From Marivirga arenosa (GTDB lineage: Bacteria > Bacteroidota > Bacteroidia > Cytophagales > Cyclobacteriaceae), in assembly GCF_030503895.2 (NCBI RefSeq), contig NZ_CP129970.2:1552001-1616000 (forward strand): DNA of 64,000 bases, in the 5' to 3' direction. Positions 26,229 to 36,179 of this stretch are shown piece by piece. The notes beneath the pieces are model-generated. The model was not told where the DNA came from. It made no database searches and was given only the letters and a program-made list of their open reading frames with translations. Position 1 is the stretch's first letter, and the number at the start of each line of letters is the position of its first letter. A program made the position numbers and the translations under genes.

Positions 26229-26250
26229 GTTAGACCTGAACCAAAACCTT

Positions 26251-29200
26251 ATGATAAAAAACCTAACAACCCTAATTGTATTATTTTGTTTTTGTCTCTT
26301 TTCTTTAAATGCTCAAATTGTTTATGATGATTTTTCTGATGGTGATTTAAATGATTCTCCTGAATGGAATGGAAATATTGAGGATTTCATCATTAATGAT
26401 GCTTTTCAATTACAATTAAACTTTGAGGATGATCCTTTAAGATCAAGCTATATTTCTACTGCAATTTCTAATAATAGCCTTGAACTAAAGGAATGGCGAT
26501 TTGATATCAAATTGGATTTCAATCCTTCCAATTCTAATCGTGTGGAAATTTATTTAGCAAGTACTACAGAAAACCTATTAGATTATGAAAACACTGGAAG
26601 CATACAAGAAGGCTATTACTTGGAAATAGGAGAAAATGGTACTGAAGATGGAGTTAGTTTGTTTTATAGAAATGGACAAACAACACTGTTAATAGCCAGA
26701 GGAGGAGACGGATTATTTGCTTCTGCTTTTGATCTTAGAGTGAGAGTAAGGAGAGATGAAAATGCAATCTGGGAAATTGCAGTTGACCCCAGCAAAGGAG
26801 AAAGTTTTGAAGTATTGGCAAGTGGTCAAGAGGCAAGTCTTAGTGCAGCTACAAGTTTGGGGTTTATCTGTTACTTCACATCAAGTCGTAGCAGCAGCTT
26901 TTATTTTGATAATATTTATTTTGGAAATTATGTGTTTGATACCATTCCTCCATCAATCCAGGAATATAAGATCATTGGAAATAATCAAATTGAATTAATT
27001 TATAATGAAGAGTTGAGTCAAGTAAATAACAGCATTTACTCTTTGCAACCAGATGATATAAATCCACTTCAGGTAGAACAAAAGGATGATACTGTCAGGA
27101 TTACTTTCGAAAACTCATTTGAAAATGGACGCAACTACTTTTTGTTAGCAGAAAATATTAGCGACTTAAAAGGGAATATAACAGTATTAGATAGTCTTGA
27201 ATTTTTATATTTTGAATTGGAAAATGCAGAGCCAGGCGATATTATAATCAGCGAATTTTTTCCTGATCCAACACCTGTTTTAGGCCTTCCAGATGAAGAG
27301 TTTGTAGAAATCTATAATCGCTCAGATAAATTCATCGACTTAAAAGGCTGGAAAATTTCCGATGATACAGAATCAGAGGGTTCATTACCTTCTTTTGTTT
27401 TGTACCCTAAAGAGTACATTATTCTAGCTCCTGCTTCTGCAAAAGATGGGTATGCTAATTTTGGTGAAGTATTAGTTCCATCTTCGTGGCGATCTTTAAA
27501 TAATGGGGGTGATAGTATAGAAATCAAAGATTCTTCTGGAGTCATAATTGATGCCTTAGCCTACGATCGATCTTGGTTTCAAGATGAAGAGAAGTCTGAA
27601 GGAGGGTATTCTTTAGAACTTATAAATCCAAGCTTAATTTGTTTTGATATCAAAAACTGGAAAGGCTCTGAGGCAGATCAAGGAGGTACACCTGGAATGG
27701 TGAATAGTACTTATGATTCATCGTTTACCGGTCAGCCAGCCCGAATAGTCTCATTTTATTCAAGCTCCCCAATTCAGTTAGAAATAATTTTTGATAAAAA
27801 AATGGATATGGAATCACTGGTAAATGCGAGTTACCTACTGCAGTCTGGAGATCAGATTGATAGCATTATAGTGGATCGACAAAACGAAAACTCAGTAAAG
27901 CTGAATCTGCAAAATAAACTACAAAATGATGTGACTTATACAATTACTATAGAAGAGGTGTCGGATTGTAATGGAAATATTGCAGAAGATTTATCAGCAA
28001 GCTTTTTATATGATATTGAGCCACCACAATTAGATTCACTTTTCTTTTTATCAGACTCAATTTTGCTTTTAACCTTTACGGAGCCAATTGATACTTTGTC
28101 TGCTGAAAATCTAAGTAATTATAGTTTATCACCCCAGATTACATTAACCAAAGCTCAAATATGGAGCAAAAATCAACTTTTATTGATCTGGGAAAACCGT
28201 TGGATTGCAGGTTTCCCCTATAGCGTGACTGTAGATAGCATTTCAGATTTATCAGGAAATTTCATGACTCAGTTGAAACAAGAAATAATTATGAAAAAGC
28301 CCGCTAAACCTACTTTTAATGATTTGATTATTACAGAAATTATGGCAAACCCAAAAGAGGACCAAATATTGCCCAATCGACAATTTGTAGAAATATACAA
28401 TGCAACGGATCAACTGCTTTTCTTAACTGATGTACAATTTATGGATGAAAGGGATACGGTGAATTTAGGATTGAATTATATAGAACCGAACGAATATATT
28501 TTAATTACGGCCACATCTGCGGTGGAGGACTTGTCTTCGTATGGACGTGTAATAGCTTTGAGTCCTTGGCCCAATTTAAATAATCGAGGAGATAATCTTC
28601 AGTTGGTTACCGATGAGCAAATAATCAATCAGGCCTTTTACAGTGAAAGTTGGTATAAAGAAAATTCAAAATATGATGAAGGAGGGTGGTCACTGGAAAT
28701 GATTGATACTGGCAGTCCATGCCTAGGAATATCAAATTGGCGTGCATCAGTTGATGAAAAACAAGCGACACCTGGCGTTGAAAACTCAGTTATGGAAAGC
28801 AATACTGACCAAAGTGGACCTGAGTTAGCCAATGCATATGCGCCTAATACAAAAGAAGTCATAGTGGATTTTAATGAGCCGATTGACATTACCAATATTA
28901 GAAGAAATCAATTTAGAATAGTGCCTGAGATAACAATTGCGAAGATTGAGCTTCTCGATTTGAATAGAATAAAACTTGTATTGCAAGCGGATCTAAAAGC
29001 AAAAGTATCTTACACACTTGTTGTGGATAATTTAACTGATTGTGAAGGCAATATTATTTTATCTGATCAAAATCAAACAAGCTTCGCATTAGCCGAGCCT
29101 CCTATTCAAGGAGATGTAGTCTTGAATGAAGTCCTTTATGATCAAAAATCTGGAGGGGCTGATTTTATAGAACTATTAAATATCTCGGATAAATATGTTA

Positions 29201-29925
29201 ATCTAATAGGATGGATAGTTAAAGGAAATAATAATGAAGAAGTAATTTTTGAAAATGAAAACGTGATCATTAGTCCTGGGCAGTTCTTGGTTATAACGAG
29301 TGATAAAGCGAGCATAATCAAGGATTACCCTACATCGCATGTAGCACAAAATATTTATGAAACTTCTTTTCCTGCTCTTTCTAATGGGAAAGGAGTTGTA
29401 AGCATTACTTCTGCAAATGAAGCTTTGACAGAATATTTTGAATATTCAGACGATATGCATTTGCCTTTTCTCAGGACTACTGATGGTGTTTCTTTGGAGC
29501 GAATTCATCCTGATGCGCCCATTGATAAAGCTGAATCATGGAATTCAGCCGCTTCATCAGTTGGATTTGCAACACCTGGGAAAGAAAATTCGCAACGCAC
29601 CTCGGGAGACATTGATTTTGGAACCATAGCTGCTAAGCCGAAAACTTTCGCCCATGATCAGCCAGGCAGAAATTATACGATTATTAATTACCAGCTAGAA
29701 GATGTGGGAAGTATGGCGACCGTTAAAATTTTTGATATGAAGGGGAATGTAATTACTACTTTAGCGAATAATGAAACGCTTAGCAATACAGGTTTTTTCC
29801 GCTGGGATGGAGTAGATTTTAATGGCAGAAAAGTAAGAACAGGTTATTATATTATTTACTTTCAGCTTTTTGATTCAGATGGAAATACTAAAGTAGTTAA
29901 AGAGACAGTAGCGGTCGGATTTTAA
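26251..29925 (+). CDS. Large secreted protein with three lamin-tail domains and Ig-like repeats
   Basis: The 1224-residue protein has a signal peptide (MIKNLTTLIVLFCFCLFSLNAQ). An N-terminal lectin/concanavalin-like region (about 22-225) precedes alternating Big_5/SbsA Ig-like domains and three lamin-tail domains: GDIIISEFFPDPTP with EEFVEIYNRS (about 330-445), LIITEIMANP with QFVEIYNATD (about 690-800), and GDVVLNEVLYDQ with DFIELLNIS (about 955-1080). The last 75 residues (TVKIFDMKGN to TGYYIIYFQLF) resemble a FlgD-like/type IX secretion C-terminal fold. It is probably exported to the cell surface. Its partner or ligand is unknown. Confidence 0.85.
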   Translation: MIKNLTTLIVLFCFCLFSLNAQIVYDDFSDGDLNDSPEWNGNIEDFIINDAFQLQLNFEDDPLRSSYISTAISNNSLELKEWRFDIKLDFNPSNSNRVEIYLASTTENLLDYENTGSIQEGYYLEIGENGTEDGVSLFYRNGQTTLLIARGGDGLFASAFDLRVRVRRDENAIWEIAVDPSKGESFEVLASGQEASLSAATSLGFICYFTSSRSSSFYFDNIYFGNYVFDTIPPSIQEYKIIGNNQIELIYNEELSQVNNSIYSLQPDDINPLQVEQKDDTVRITFENSFENGRNYFLLAENISDLKGNITVLDSLEFLYFELENAEPGDIIISEFFPDPTPVLGLPDEEFVEIYNRSDKFIDLKGWKISDDTESEGSLPSFVLYPKEYIILAPASAKDGYANFGEVLVPSSWRSLNNGGDSIEIKDSSGVIIDALAYDRSWFQDEEKSEGGYSLELINPSLICFDIKNWKGSEADQGGTPGMVNSTYDSSFTGQPARIVSFYSSSPIQLEIIFDKKMDMESLVNASYLLQSGDQIDSIIVDRQNENSVKLNLQNKLQNDVTYTITIEEVSDCNGNIAEDLSASFLYDIEPPQLDSLFFLSDSILLLTFTEPIDTLSAENLSNYSLSPQITLTKAQIWSKNQLLLIWENRWIAGFPYSVTVDSISDLSGNFMTQLKQEIIMKKPAKPTFNDLIITEIMANPKEDQILPNRQFVEIYNATDQLLFLTDVQFMDERDTVNLGLNYIEPNEYILITATSAVEDLSSYGRVIALSPWPNLNNRGDNLQLVTDEQIINQAFYSESWYKENSKYDEGGWSLEMIDTGSPCLGISNWRASVDEKQATPGVENSVMESNTDQSGPELANAYAPNTKEVIVDFNEPIDITNIRRNQFRIVPEITIAKIELLDLNRIKLVLQADLKAKVSYTLVVDNLTDCEGNIILSDQNQTSFALAEPPIQGDVVLNEVLYDQKSGGADFIELLNISDKYVNLIGWIVKGNNNEEVIFENENVIISPGQFLVITSDKASIIKDYPTSHVAQNIYETSFPALSNGKGVVSITSANEALTEYFEYSDDMHLPFLRTTDGVSLERIHPDAPIDKAESWNSAASSVGFATPGKENSQRTSGDIDFGTIAAKPKTFAHDQPGRNYTIINYQLEDVGSMATVKIFDMKGNVITTLANNETLSNTGFFRWDGVDFNGRKVRTGYYIIYFQLFDSDGNTKVVKETVAVGF

Positions 29926-29943
29926 GCTCCTAGCGAATTATTA

Positions 29944-30050
29944 AGATTGCTTCAGTCGTGCTCACCTTACAAAGATGCAATGAACGTACACAAAGGTTTT
30001 AGAATAGAACTTATATGTATACTGTCATTGCGAGCGTAGCGAAGCAATCT
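29944..30050. repeat. REP/MITE-like element with inverted ends AGATTGCTTC / GAAGCAATCT
   Basis: Ten-base perfect inverted ends (29944-29953 and 30041-30050) enclose a divergent centre. The right side is the widely dispersed motif TGTCATTGCGAGCGTAGCGA followed by AGCAATCT. It occupies the convergent gap between the lamin-tail gene and the following minus-strand gene. Relationship to REP elements mobilised by Y1 transposases is inference. Confidence 0.75.
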
Positions 30051-30062
30051 AAAACTCAATTA

Positions 30063-30641
30063 TTAGTTCACGACTTCACTTTCAATAGAGAAATACACTT
30101 CATCTTTCATGGCCATCTTTTGACGACCATATATTTTGTAAGATGCTAAAACAGGAGTTCCGTTAGTGTTATTGAAGTTGATTTCAAAATTTCGCTCTGA
30201 TATATAAAGCGCATTATTCTCATGATAACGTGCTTCAAGTTTTTTAACCGTACTATCTTGATCGAAATAAACGTACAAGAACTCAATACCTAAGGATGGT
30301 TTTTCAGTAGAGTAACGCCAAATTTTTCCATTAGAGGTTTGTTCTTCAGTGGCTTCATATGCATCAAATAATGTAGGTTTATTGATGTCTGCCAACTTAA
30401 AAACTTCTAATTCATTCTTCCAGCCGAGAGAGTCAAATTCCAAGGTATCCATCTCTTTTTGCCCATCAACTTCAACAGACTTTTCAATTTTAGGCTGCAT
30501 GTCCGATAGAAGTTTTGCCTGCTGATCCACCAATGCATCAACATCATAATATTCATTGATCGGTTTTTCTCTTACTGCCGTTTCACATGAAATAATTCCG
30601 AATAAAAGGAAGGCAAAAAGAATTCTACTGAAGTTTATCAT
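30063..30641 (-). CDS. Hypothetical lipoprotein
   Basis: From ATG 30641 the protein has 192 residues with a lipoprotein leader ending GIISCETA. An alternative upstream ATG at 30704 overlaps the gpmI stop but adds 21 residues ahead of the leader, so I prefer 30641. The body has no catalytic motif; FLYVYFDQDSTVKKLEARY and VYFSIESEVVN suggest a beta-rich fold. It follows gpmI in the same direction. The function is unknown. Confidence 0.72.
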   Translation of the reverse strand: MINFSRILFAFLLFGIISCETAVREKPINEYYDVDALVDQQAKLLSDMQPKIEKSVEVDGQKEMDTLEFDSLGWKNELEVFKLADINKPTLFDAYEATEEQTSNGKIWRYSTEKPSLGIEFLYVYFDQDSTVKKLEARYHENNALYISERNFEINFNNTNGTPVLASYKIYGRQKMAMKDEVYFSIESEVVN

Positions 30642-30696
30642 ACTTATAAGATAAAAATGAAGAGAGCTTTGAATATACAAAGCCCTCAAATATTTA

Positions 30697-32217
30697 TTAA
30701 TCAATTAAAATATCACCGGTCATTTCCTTAGGTACTTCAACATCCATTATTTTTAAAATAGTTGGAGCTAGATCACCTAGTTTACCATCTTTGATAGTGC
30801 CCTTGAATTCATCATCAACTAATATACAAGGCACAAGGTTTGTAGTGTGCGCTGTATTTGGGCTTCCATCTTCATTTACCATGTAATCCGAATTACCGTG
30901 GTCGGCTATGATAATGGTAGCGTAACCATTTTCCTTGGCTACATCAACAACCGCTTTAGCACATTGGTCTACTGTTTCACAAGCTTTTACGGCTGCCTCA
31001 AAAACCCCAGTATGGCCTACCATATCAGGATTGGCAAAATTTAGACAAACGAAATCAGCATCACCCGCTTTCAATTCGGGAATGATTTTATCCCTTATAT
31101 CGCCAGCACTCATTTCTGGTTGTAAATCGTAAGTAGCTACTTTCGGTGAAGGACACATGAGTCTTTTTTCTCCCTCAAACTCAGTTTCTCTTCCTCCAGA
31201 AAAGAAAAAGGTGACATGAGGATACTTTTCTGTTTCAGCTATTCTAATCTGCTTCTTATTATTTTTCGCTAATACTTCTCCTAAAGTATTGACTAAATTA
31301 TCCTTCTCGAAAAGTACTTTTACTCCTTTGAAAGTATCATCATACTTCGTCATAGTAATATAGTGTAAATCCAAAGGATGCATGTTTTGCTCATGGAAAG
31401 CCTTTTGAGTTAAAGCTTGAGTTATTTCTCTTCCTCTGTCGGTTCGGAAGTTGAAAGATATCACCACATCACCTTCTTCTATTTTAGCAATGGCTTCACC
31501 ATTTTCGGTATTGATAATGGGTTTAATAAACTCATCTGTTACGCCCTCATCATAAGATTCTTGAATGGCATCTAATACAGATTCTGTTTGTTTTCCTTCA
31601 CCATGTACCATGGCATCATAAGCCAATTTCACTCTTTCCCACCGGTTATCGCGGTCCATAGCATAATAGCGACCAGTGATTGAAGCTATTTTTGCTCCTG
31701 TTTTTGCAGCATGTTCTTCAACATCTTTTAAATAATCTTTTCCCCCATTCGGATCCGTATCACGGCCATCAGTAAAGCCATGCACGAATAAATCTTTTAC
31801 GCCTTCCTCATGAGCAAGGGTCATCAAGCCTTTTAAATGATCAATATGAGAGTGTACCCCACCATCAGAAACTAAACCGATAAAGTGGACTTTTTTATTA
31901 TTCTCCTTGGCATAGCTCATCGCTTCTGACCAAACAGGGTTTTCTTTAATAGACTTTTCTTCGATTGCTTTATTGATTTTTACTAAATCCTGATAGACAA
32001 CACGACCAGCACCAATGTTCATGTGGCCCACTTCAGAGTTCCCCATCTGACCTTCTGGTAATCCTACTGCAAGACCCGAAGCTTCTAATTTGCTGTGTTT
32101 ATATTGATTATATAAGCCATCAACAAAAGGTGTATTGGCTTTATCTATAGCCGAGACTTCTTTATTGGTTGCAATACCCCAACCGTCTAATATCATTAAA
32201 ATTACTTTCTTATTCAT
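30697..32217 (-). CDS. gpmI: 2,3-bisphosphoglycerate-independent phosphoglycerate mutase
   Basis: Interconverts 3- and 2-phosphoglycerate in glycolysis/gluconeogenesis using two Mn ions. It has 506 residues, the usual length. D11 in LMILDGWG and the phosphoserine nucleophile S61 in QMGNSEVGHMN are visible; FTDGRDTDPNGGK, YYAMDRDNRW and ADHGNSDYM carry the other metal ligands. Spaced 76 bases from mfd, in the same direction. Confidence 0.97.
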   Translation of the reverse strand: MNKKVILMILDGWGIATNKEVSAIDKANTPFVDGLYNQYKHSKLEASGLAVGLPEGQMGNSEVGHMNIGAGRVVYQDLVKINKAIEEKSIKENPVWSEAMSYAKENNKKVHFIGLVSDGGVHSHIDHLKGLMTLAHEEGVKDLFVHGFTDGRDTDPNGGKDYLKDVEEHAAKTGAKIASITGRYYAMDRDNRWERVKLAYDAMVHGEGKQTESVLDAIQESYDEGVTDEFIKPIINTENGEAIAKIEEGDVVISFNFRTDRGREITQALTQKAFHEQNMHPLDLHYITMTKYDDTFKGVKVLFEKDNLVNTLGEVLAKNNKKQIRIAETEKYPHVTFFFSGGRETEFEGEKRLMCPSPKVATYDLQPEMSAGDIRDKIIPELKAGDADFVCLNFANPDMVGHTGVFEAAVKACETVDQCAKAVVDVAKENGYATIIIADHGNSDYMVNEDGSPNTAHTTNLVPCILVDDEFKGTIKDGKLGDLAPTILKIMDVEVPKEMTGDILID

Positions 32218-32293
32218 GTCTTAGGTTATTCTATGATAAAAATTCTATGCTTTTAGTATTACGCTGTAAAGATACCAATTGTTAAAATAATCG

Positions 32294-35200
32294 CTAAGCT
32301 GTCGCCACTTCTTCTCCTGCCATATCAAATATTATGGCTTTAGCCTGCTCAATATTTTCAATATCTTGAATTTTTAGAATCGGTCTGCCTTTATAATCTT
32401 TCATTTTGCATTGTTTACCATGCATTTGAACAAAGGTTAATATTCTACCAAAGATGTCAGATTTAAAATACTTTTCGTTATCCGCTGAAACAAAATAAGC
32501 TTTTAGACTACCATTTTTGATCAACAACTTTTCAAAGCCTAGCTTTTCGGCCTTCCATCTTATTCTTACCGTTTCAATTAAATCATAAACTACTGCAGGT
32601 ATTTTGCCAAAACGATCTTCCATAGATCTTTCAAAAACGCCTAATTCTTCTTCGTTTTTAATATTATCCAATTGCGAATACAGACTTAACCTTTCTGTTA
32701 TGTTTTCCACATAATCTTCAGGGATGAGTATTTCTAAGTCTGTTTCAATCGTGCAATCCTGGGCAATAATCTCTGCTTTTTTCGCTAATTCATCCTTGAA
32801 AAGATCAGCAAAGTGAGTCTGCTTAAGCTCCGCTACTGCATCATCTAATATCTTATGATACATATCAAACCCCAGATCTGTGATAAAACCACTTTGCTCA
32901 GCCCCTAACATATTCCCTGCTCCACGGATATCCAAATCTCGCATCGCCACTTTAAAGCCATCTCCTAAATCAGAGAATTCTTCCAAAGTAGTAAGCCTTT
33001 TTCGGGAATCTGAGCTTAAGCCAATAGTAGGGGGAGTCAAAAGATAACAAAAAGCCTTTTTATTTGAACGCCCTACACGACCACGCATCTGATGTAAATC
33101 AGACATACCAAACATATGTGCATGATTAATGATAATAGTGTTGGCATTCGGAATATCCAATCCTGATTCAATGATGTTGGTGGAAACTAAGACATCATAT
33201 TCGCCCTCAATGAATCGCATCATTACTTTTTCAAGTTTTGGGCCTTCCATTTGACCATGGGCCACCCCAATTCTGGCATCTGGAACTAGTTTTAAAATTA
33301 TGTTGCCGACCTGTTCAATATCCCCAATTCTATTATGGACGAAAAATACTTGTCCTCCCCTCTGCAATTCAAATGCAATGGCATCTCTTAATTTTTCTTC
33401 ATTGAAAGTATGTAATTCTGTGGTGACAGGCTGGCGATTAGGTGGAGGAGTTTGAATAACACTTAAATCCCGAGCCCCCATCAAACTAAAATGTAAAGTT
33501 CTAGGAATAGGGGTAGCAGTTAAAGTAAGCACATCTACATTTACTCTAAACTGTTTCAGTTTATCCTTTACAGAAACGCCAAACTTTTGTTCCTCATCAA
33601 TAATAAGCAGACCAAGATCTTTAAACTTTACATCTTTATTCACAATTCGATGAGTACCGATTAGAATATCTACTTTTCCTTCAGCAGTTCGCTTTAGAAT
33701 ATCTTTGATTTGTTTAGTGGTTCTAAAACGGTTAATGTACTCAACCGTAACCGGCATTTTTTCTAACCTTTCAGCAAAGGTTCTGAAATGCTGCATAGCC
33801 AAAATGGTAGTAGGCACTAAAACGGCAACTTGTTTTTGATTGTCAACCGCCTTAAAAGCTGCTCTAATAGCAACTTCAGTTTTACCAAAACCCACATCTC
33901 CACAAACCAACCTATCCATAGGGTGTTCTTGCTCCATATCTGCTTTTACATCGGCAGTAGATTTTGCCTGATCAGGAGTATCTTCATAAATAAAAGAAGA
34001 CTCTAACTCAGCTTGTAAAAAGCTATCTTCTTTACACCCAAAACCTGGAGCAGATTTCCTTTTTGCGTAAAGCTCAATAAGATCCTTAGCAATATCTTTA
34101 ACCTGCTTCTTGGCTTTTTTCTTTTTGTTTTCCCATTCAGGAGAACCTAATTTACTAATGGATGGGGTGCTGCCTTCCTTACCGCTATATTTTGAAATTT
34201 TATGTAGCGCATGAATACTCACATACAGTAAATCATTATCTCTGTAGATTAAACGAATTACTTCTTGCTTCTTGCCATTATTATCCACCTTATCCATTCC
34301 GGCAAAGCGGCCAACTCCGTAATCTATGTGGGTTACAAAATCACCCGGTTGCAAATTTTTGAGCTCCCGGATGGTAATCGCTTTTGATTTACTCTGCTTA
34401 TCCTTGGTTTTATAACGGTAAAACCTTTCGAAAATCTGGTGGTCGGTATAGCAAGCGAGCTTTAATTGATCATCTACAAAGCCGGCCCTCAAGGTGTGAG
34501 GCAATGACTGAAACTTTATAAATGGATCGATTTCTTCAAAGATATTTTTGAGCCTTTCCGTTTGAGTTATAGATTCTGAAGAAATGATATTGATTAAACC
34601 GGCTTCCTGATTGCTTGAAAGGTTTTCAGCAATTAAGTCAAAATTCTTATTAAAAGAAGGTTGAGGTTTTGCCTGATATTCAAATTGCTGATCTGCTTTT
34701 AAATAAAAGCGGTTTCCGAATTCTACTTTAATGTATTTTTCAAGTCCTTTTTCAAAACTTTCCTGCGTTTCAAATAACATATGAGGTTCTAAAACCACTT
34801 GTGTTTGATGAGTGCTATCAAGAATTTCTTGAAAAGAATGAGATGCCTTATCAAAATATTGCTGGATAACATCCAGAGTTTGCTTATAGTCTTTGAACCA
34901 CACTTTAGTGTTGTTAGGAATATAATCTAATAAAGACTCTCGTGTTTCTTCCAGTAATTTAGTTTGTACATTCGGAATAATATTAATCTGTTTTATAGGG
35001 TCGATCGACAATTGTGAGGCAACATCAAAAGTTCGAATGCTGTCAATTTCATTTCCGAAAAGTTCAATACGGTAAGGCTCATCGCTAGCATAGGAAAAAA
35101 TATCAATAATACCCCCTCTTATGGCATACTGGCCAGGTTCGTAAACGAAGTCGGTTGGTTCGAAATCGTAGGTTTGCAAAAGCTCTGCTATGAATTCAAC

Positions 35201-35662
35201 ATCTAATGATTCTCCAACTTTTGCTGTGAAAGTATTCGATTTAAGCGACTTTTTATTGATCACTTTCTCTGAAAGCGCTTCCGGATAGGTAACAATGATT
35301 TCTCCCGTGGAGGATTTGTTATTAATTCTATTCAGAATTTCCGCTCTCATTAAAACGTTAGCGTTTTCAGTCTCATCAAACTGATAAGCTCTTTTATAAG
35401 AAGTGGGAAAAAGCAGCGGCTCTTTGAAGTCTAATAAATTTTGTAAATCATTTTGGAAGTAAGCCGCTTCCTCCTTATCGTGCAAAATGATGAGTTGGTT
35501 TTGATGATTAATCTGGTGCGATACTGCTACGGCTATTGCATCCAAACTTCCTACTAAACCCTTCAGGTGGATTGTTTGATTTTCATTAGGTTTAAGGGAA
35601 GCCATCATGGTTTGCATGATAGCATCATCTTTATATAATTTTAGAAAGTCCTTTATCTTCAA
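32294..35662 (-). CDS. mfd: Transcription-repair coupling factor Mfd
   Basis: A DNA translocase that removes RNA polymerase stalled at lesions and recruits UvrA. The 1122-residue length is normal. The N-terminal UvrB-homology part (about 1-340) contains GQYAIRGGIIDIF. The RNA-polymerase interaction domain contains LQPGDFVTHIDYGVGRFAGM (about 435-455). Helicase motifs: GDVGFGKTEVA, LIIDEEQKFGV, LTATPIPRTL, and RGRVGRSNKKA. The C-terminal TRCF domain follows. A promoter box TACCTTTG lies 61 bases before the start. Confidence 0.97.
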   Translation of the reverse strand: MKIKDFLKLYKDDAIMQTMMASLKPNENQTIHLKGLVGSLDAIAVAVSHQINHQNQLIILHDKEEAAYFQNDLQNLLDFKEPLLFPTSYKRAYQFDETENANVLMRAEILNRINNKSSTGEIIVTYPEALSEKVINKKSLKSNTFTAKVGESLDVEFIAELLQTYDFEPTDFVYEPGQYAIRGGIIDIFSYASDEPYRIELFGNEIDSIRTFDVASQLSIDPIKQINIIPNVQTKLLEETRESLLDYIPNNTKVWFKDYKQTLDVIQQYFDKASHSFQEILDSTHQTQVVLEPHMLFETQESFEKGLEKYIKVEFGNRFYLKADQQFEYQAKPQPSFNKNFDLIAENLSSNQEAGLINIISSESITQTERLKNIFEEIDPFIKFQSLPHTLRAGFVDDQLKLACYTDHQIFERFYRYKTKDKQSKSKAITIRELKNLQPGDFVTHIDYGVGRFAGMDKVDNNGKKQEVIRLIYRDNDLLYVSIHALHKISKYSGKEGSTPSISKLGSPEWENKKKKAKKQVKDIAKDLIELYAKRKSAPGFGCKEDSFLQAELESSFIYEDTPDQAKSTADVKADMEQEHPMDRLVCGDVGFGKTEVAIRAAFKAVDNQKQVAVLVPTTILAMQHFRTFAERLEKMPVTVEYINRFRTTKQIKDILKRTAEGKVDILIGTHRIVNKDVKFKDLGLLIIDEEQKFGVSVKDKLKQFRVNVDVLTLTATPIPRTLHFSLMGARDLSVIQTPPPNRQPVTTELHTFNEEKLRDAIAFELQRGGQVFFVHNRIGDIEQVGNIILKLVPDARIGVAHGQMEGPKLEKVMMRFIEGEYDVLVSTNIIESGLDIPNANTIIINHAHMFGMSDLHQMRGRVGRSNKKAFCYLLTPPTIGLSSDSRKRLTTLEEFSDLGDGFKVAMRDLDIRGAGNMLGAEQSGFITDLGFDMYHKILDDAVAELKQTHFADLFKDELAKKAEIIAQDCTIETDLEILIPEDYVENITERLSLYSQLDNIKNEEELGVFERSMEDRFGKIPAVVYDLIETVRIRWKAEKLGFEKLLIKNGSLKAYFVSADNEKYFKSDIFGRILTFVQMHGKQCKMKDYKGRPILKIQDIENIEQAKAIIFDMAGEEVATA

Positions 35663-35722
35663 AGCTATTCTTATTTAAATGTTGCGCTGACTTTTACGCA
35701 AGAATTTCGTTAGTGTATCTTG

Positions 35723-35730
35723 CAAAGGTA
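35723..35730 (-). promoter_or_regulatory. Candidate -7 box TACCTTTG for mfd
   Basis: An exact TAnnTTTG match on the minus strand. No TTG at the expected spacing is seen. Confidence 0.42.
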
Positions 35731-35814
35731 AAACAAACTAGCCGGAAAGGCGCATAGTTCGAAGACCACAGAAAAAATTAACTAAAAAATAACCAAAACG
35801 GAGGCTATTCAGTT

Positions 35815-36159
35815 ATGAATGAGAATGATAAAACAATTGGCTGGGAGGATTTTTCTAAAATAGAAATGCGAGTTGGGTCAATACTAAGAGCTGAAGAATT
35901 CTCGGAAGCAATGAGGCCTGCTTACAAATTATGGGTTGATTTTGGAGAGTATGGAATCAGGAAATCCTCAGCTCAAATAACTGTTTTATATGAGTTAGAA
36001 GAATTAATTGGTAAAAAGGTGGTTGCAGTATTAAACTTTCCTCCAAAACAGATAGCGAACTTCATGAGCGAATGTTTGGTTCTAGGAGCGGTAGATGATG
36101 ACAGAGTCAGTTTGCTAGGAGTTGATAAAAGTGTGGAAAATGGTTTAAGGATTGCTTGA
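35815..36159 (+). CDS. CsaA-like tRNA-binding domain protein
   Basis: The 114-residue protein is a single OB-fold of the EMAP-II/Trbp111 type (FSKIEMRVGSILRAEEF, SSAQITVLYE, VVAVLNFPPKQIANFMSECLVLGA), which matches CsaA. CsaA proteins bind tRNA-like structures and have been linked to protein export as chaperone-like factors; the exact role here is unknown. It is divergent from mfd. 20 bases separate it from the next gene, so it may share its transcript. Confidence 0.88.
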   Translation: MNENDKTIGWEDFSKIEMRVGSILRAEEFSEAMRPAYKLWVDFGEYGIRKSSAQITVLYELEELIGKKVVAVLNFPPKQIANFMSECLVLGAVDDDRVSLLGVDKSVENGLRIA

Positions 36160-36179
36160 TAGCCTAAATTTTGTGTTAA

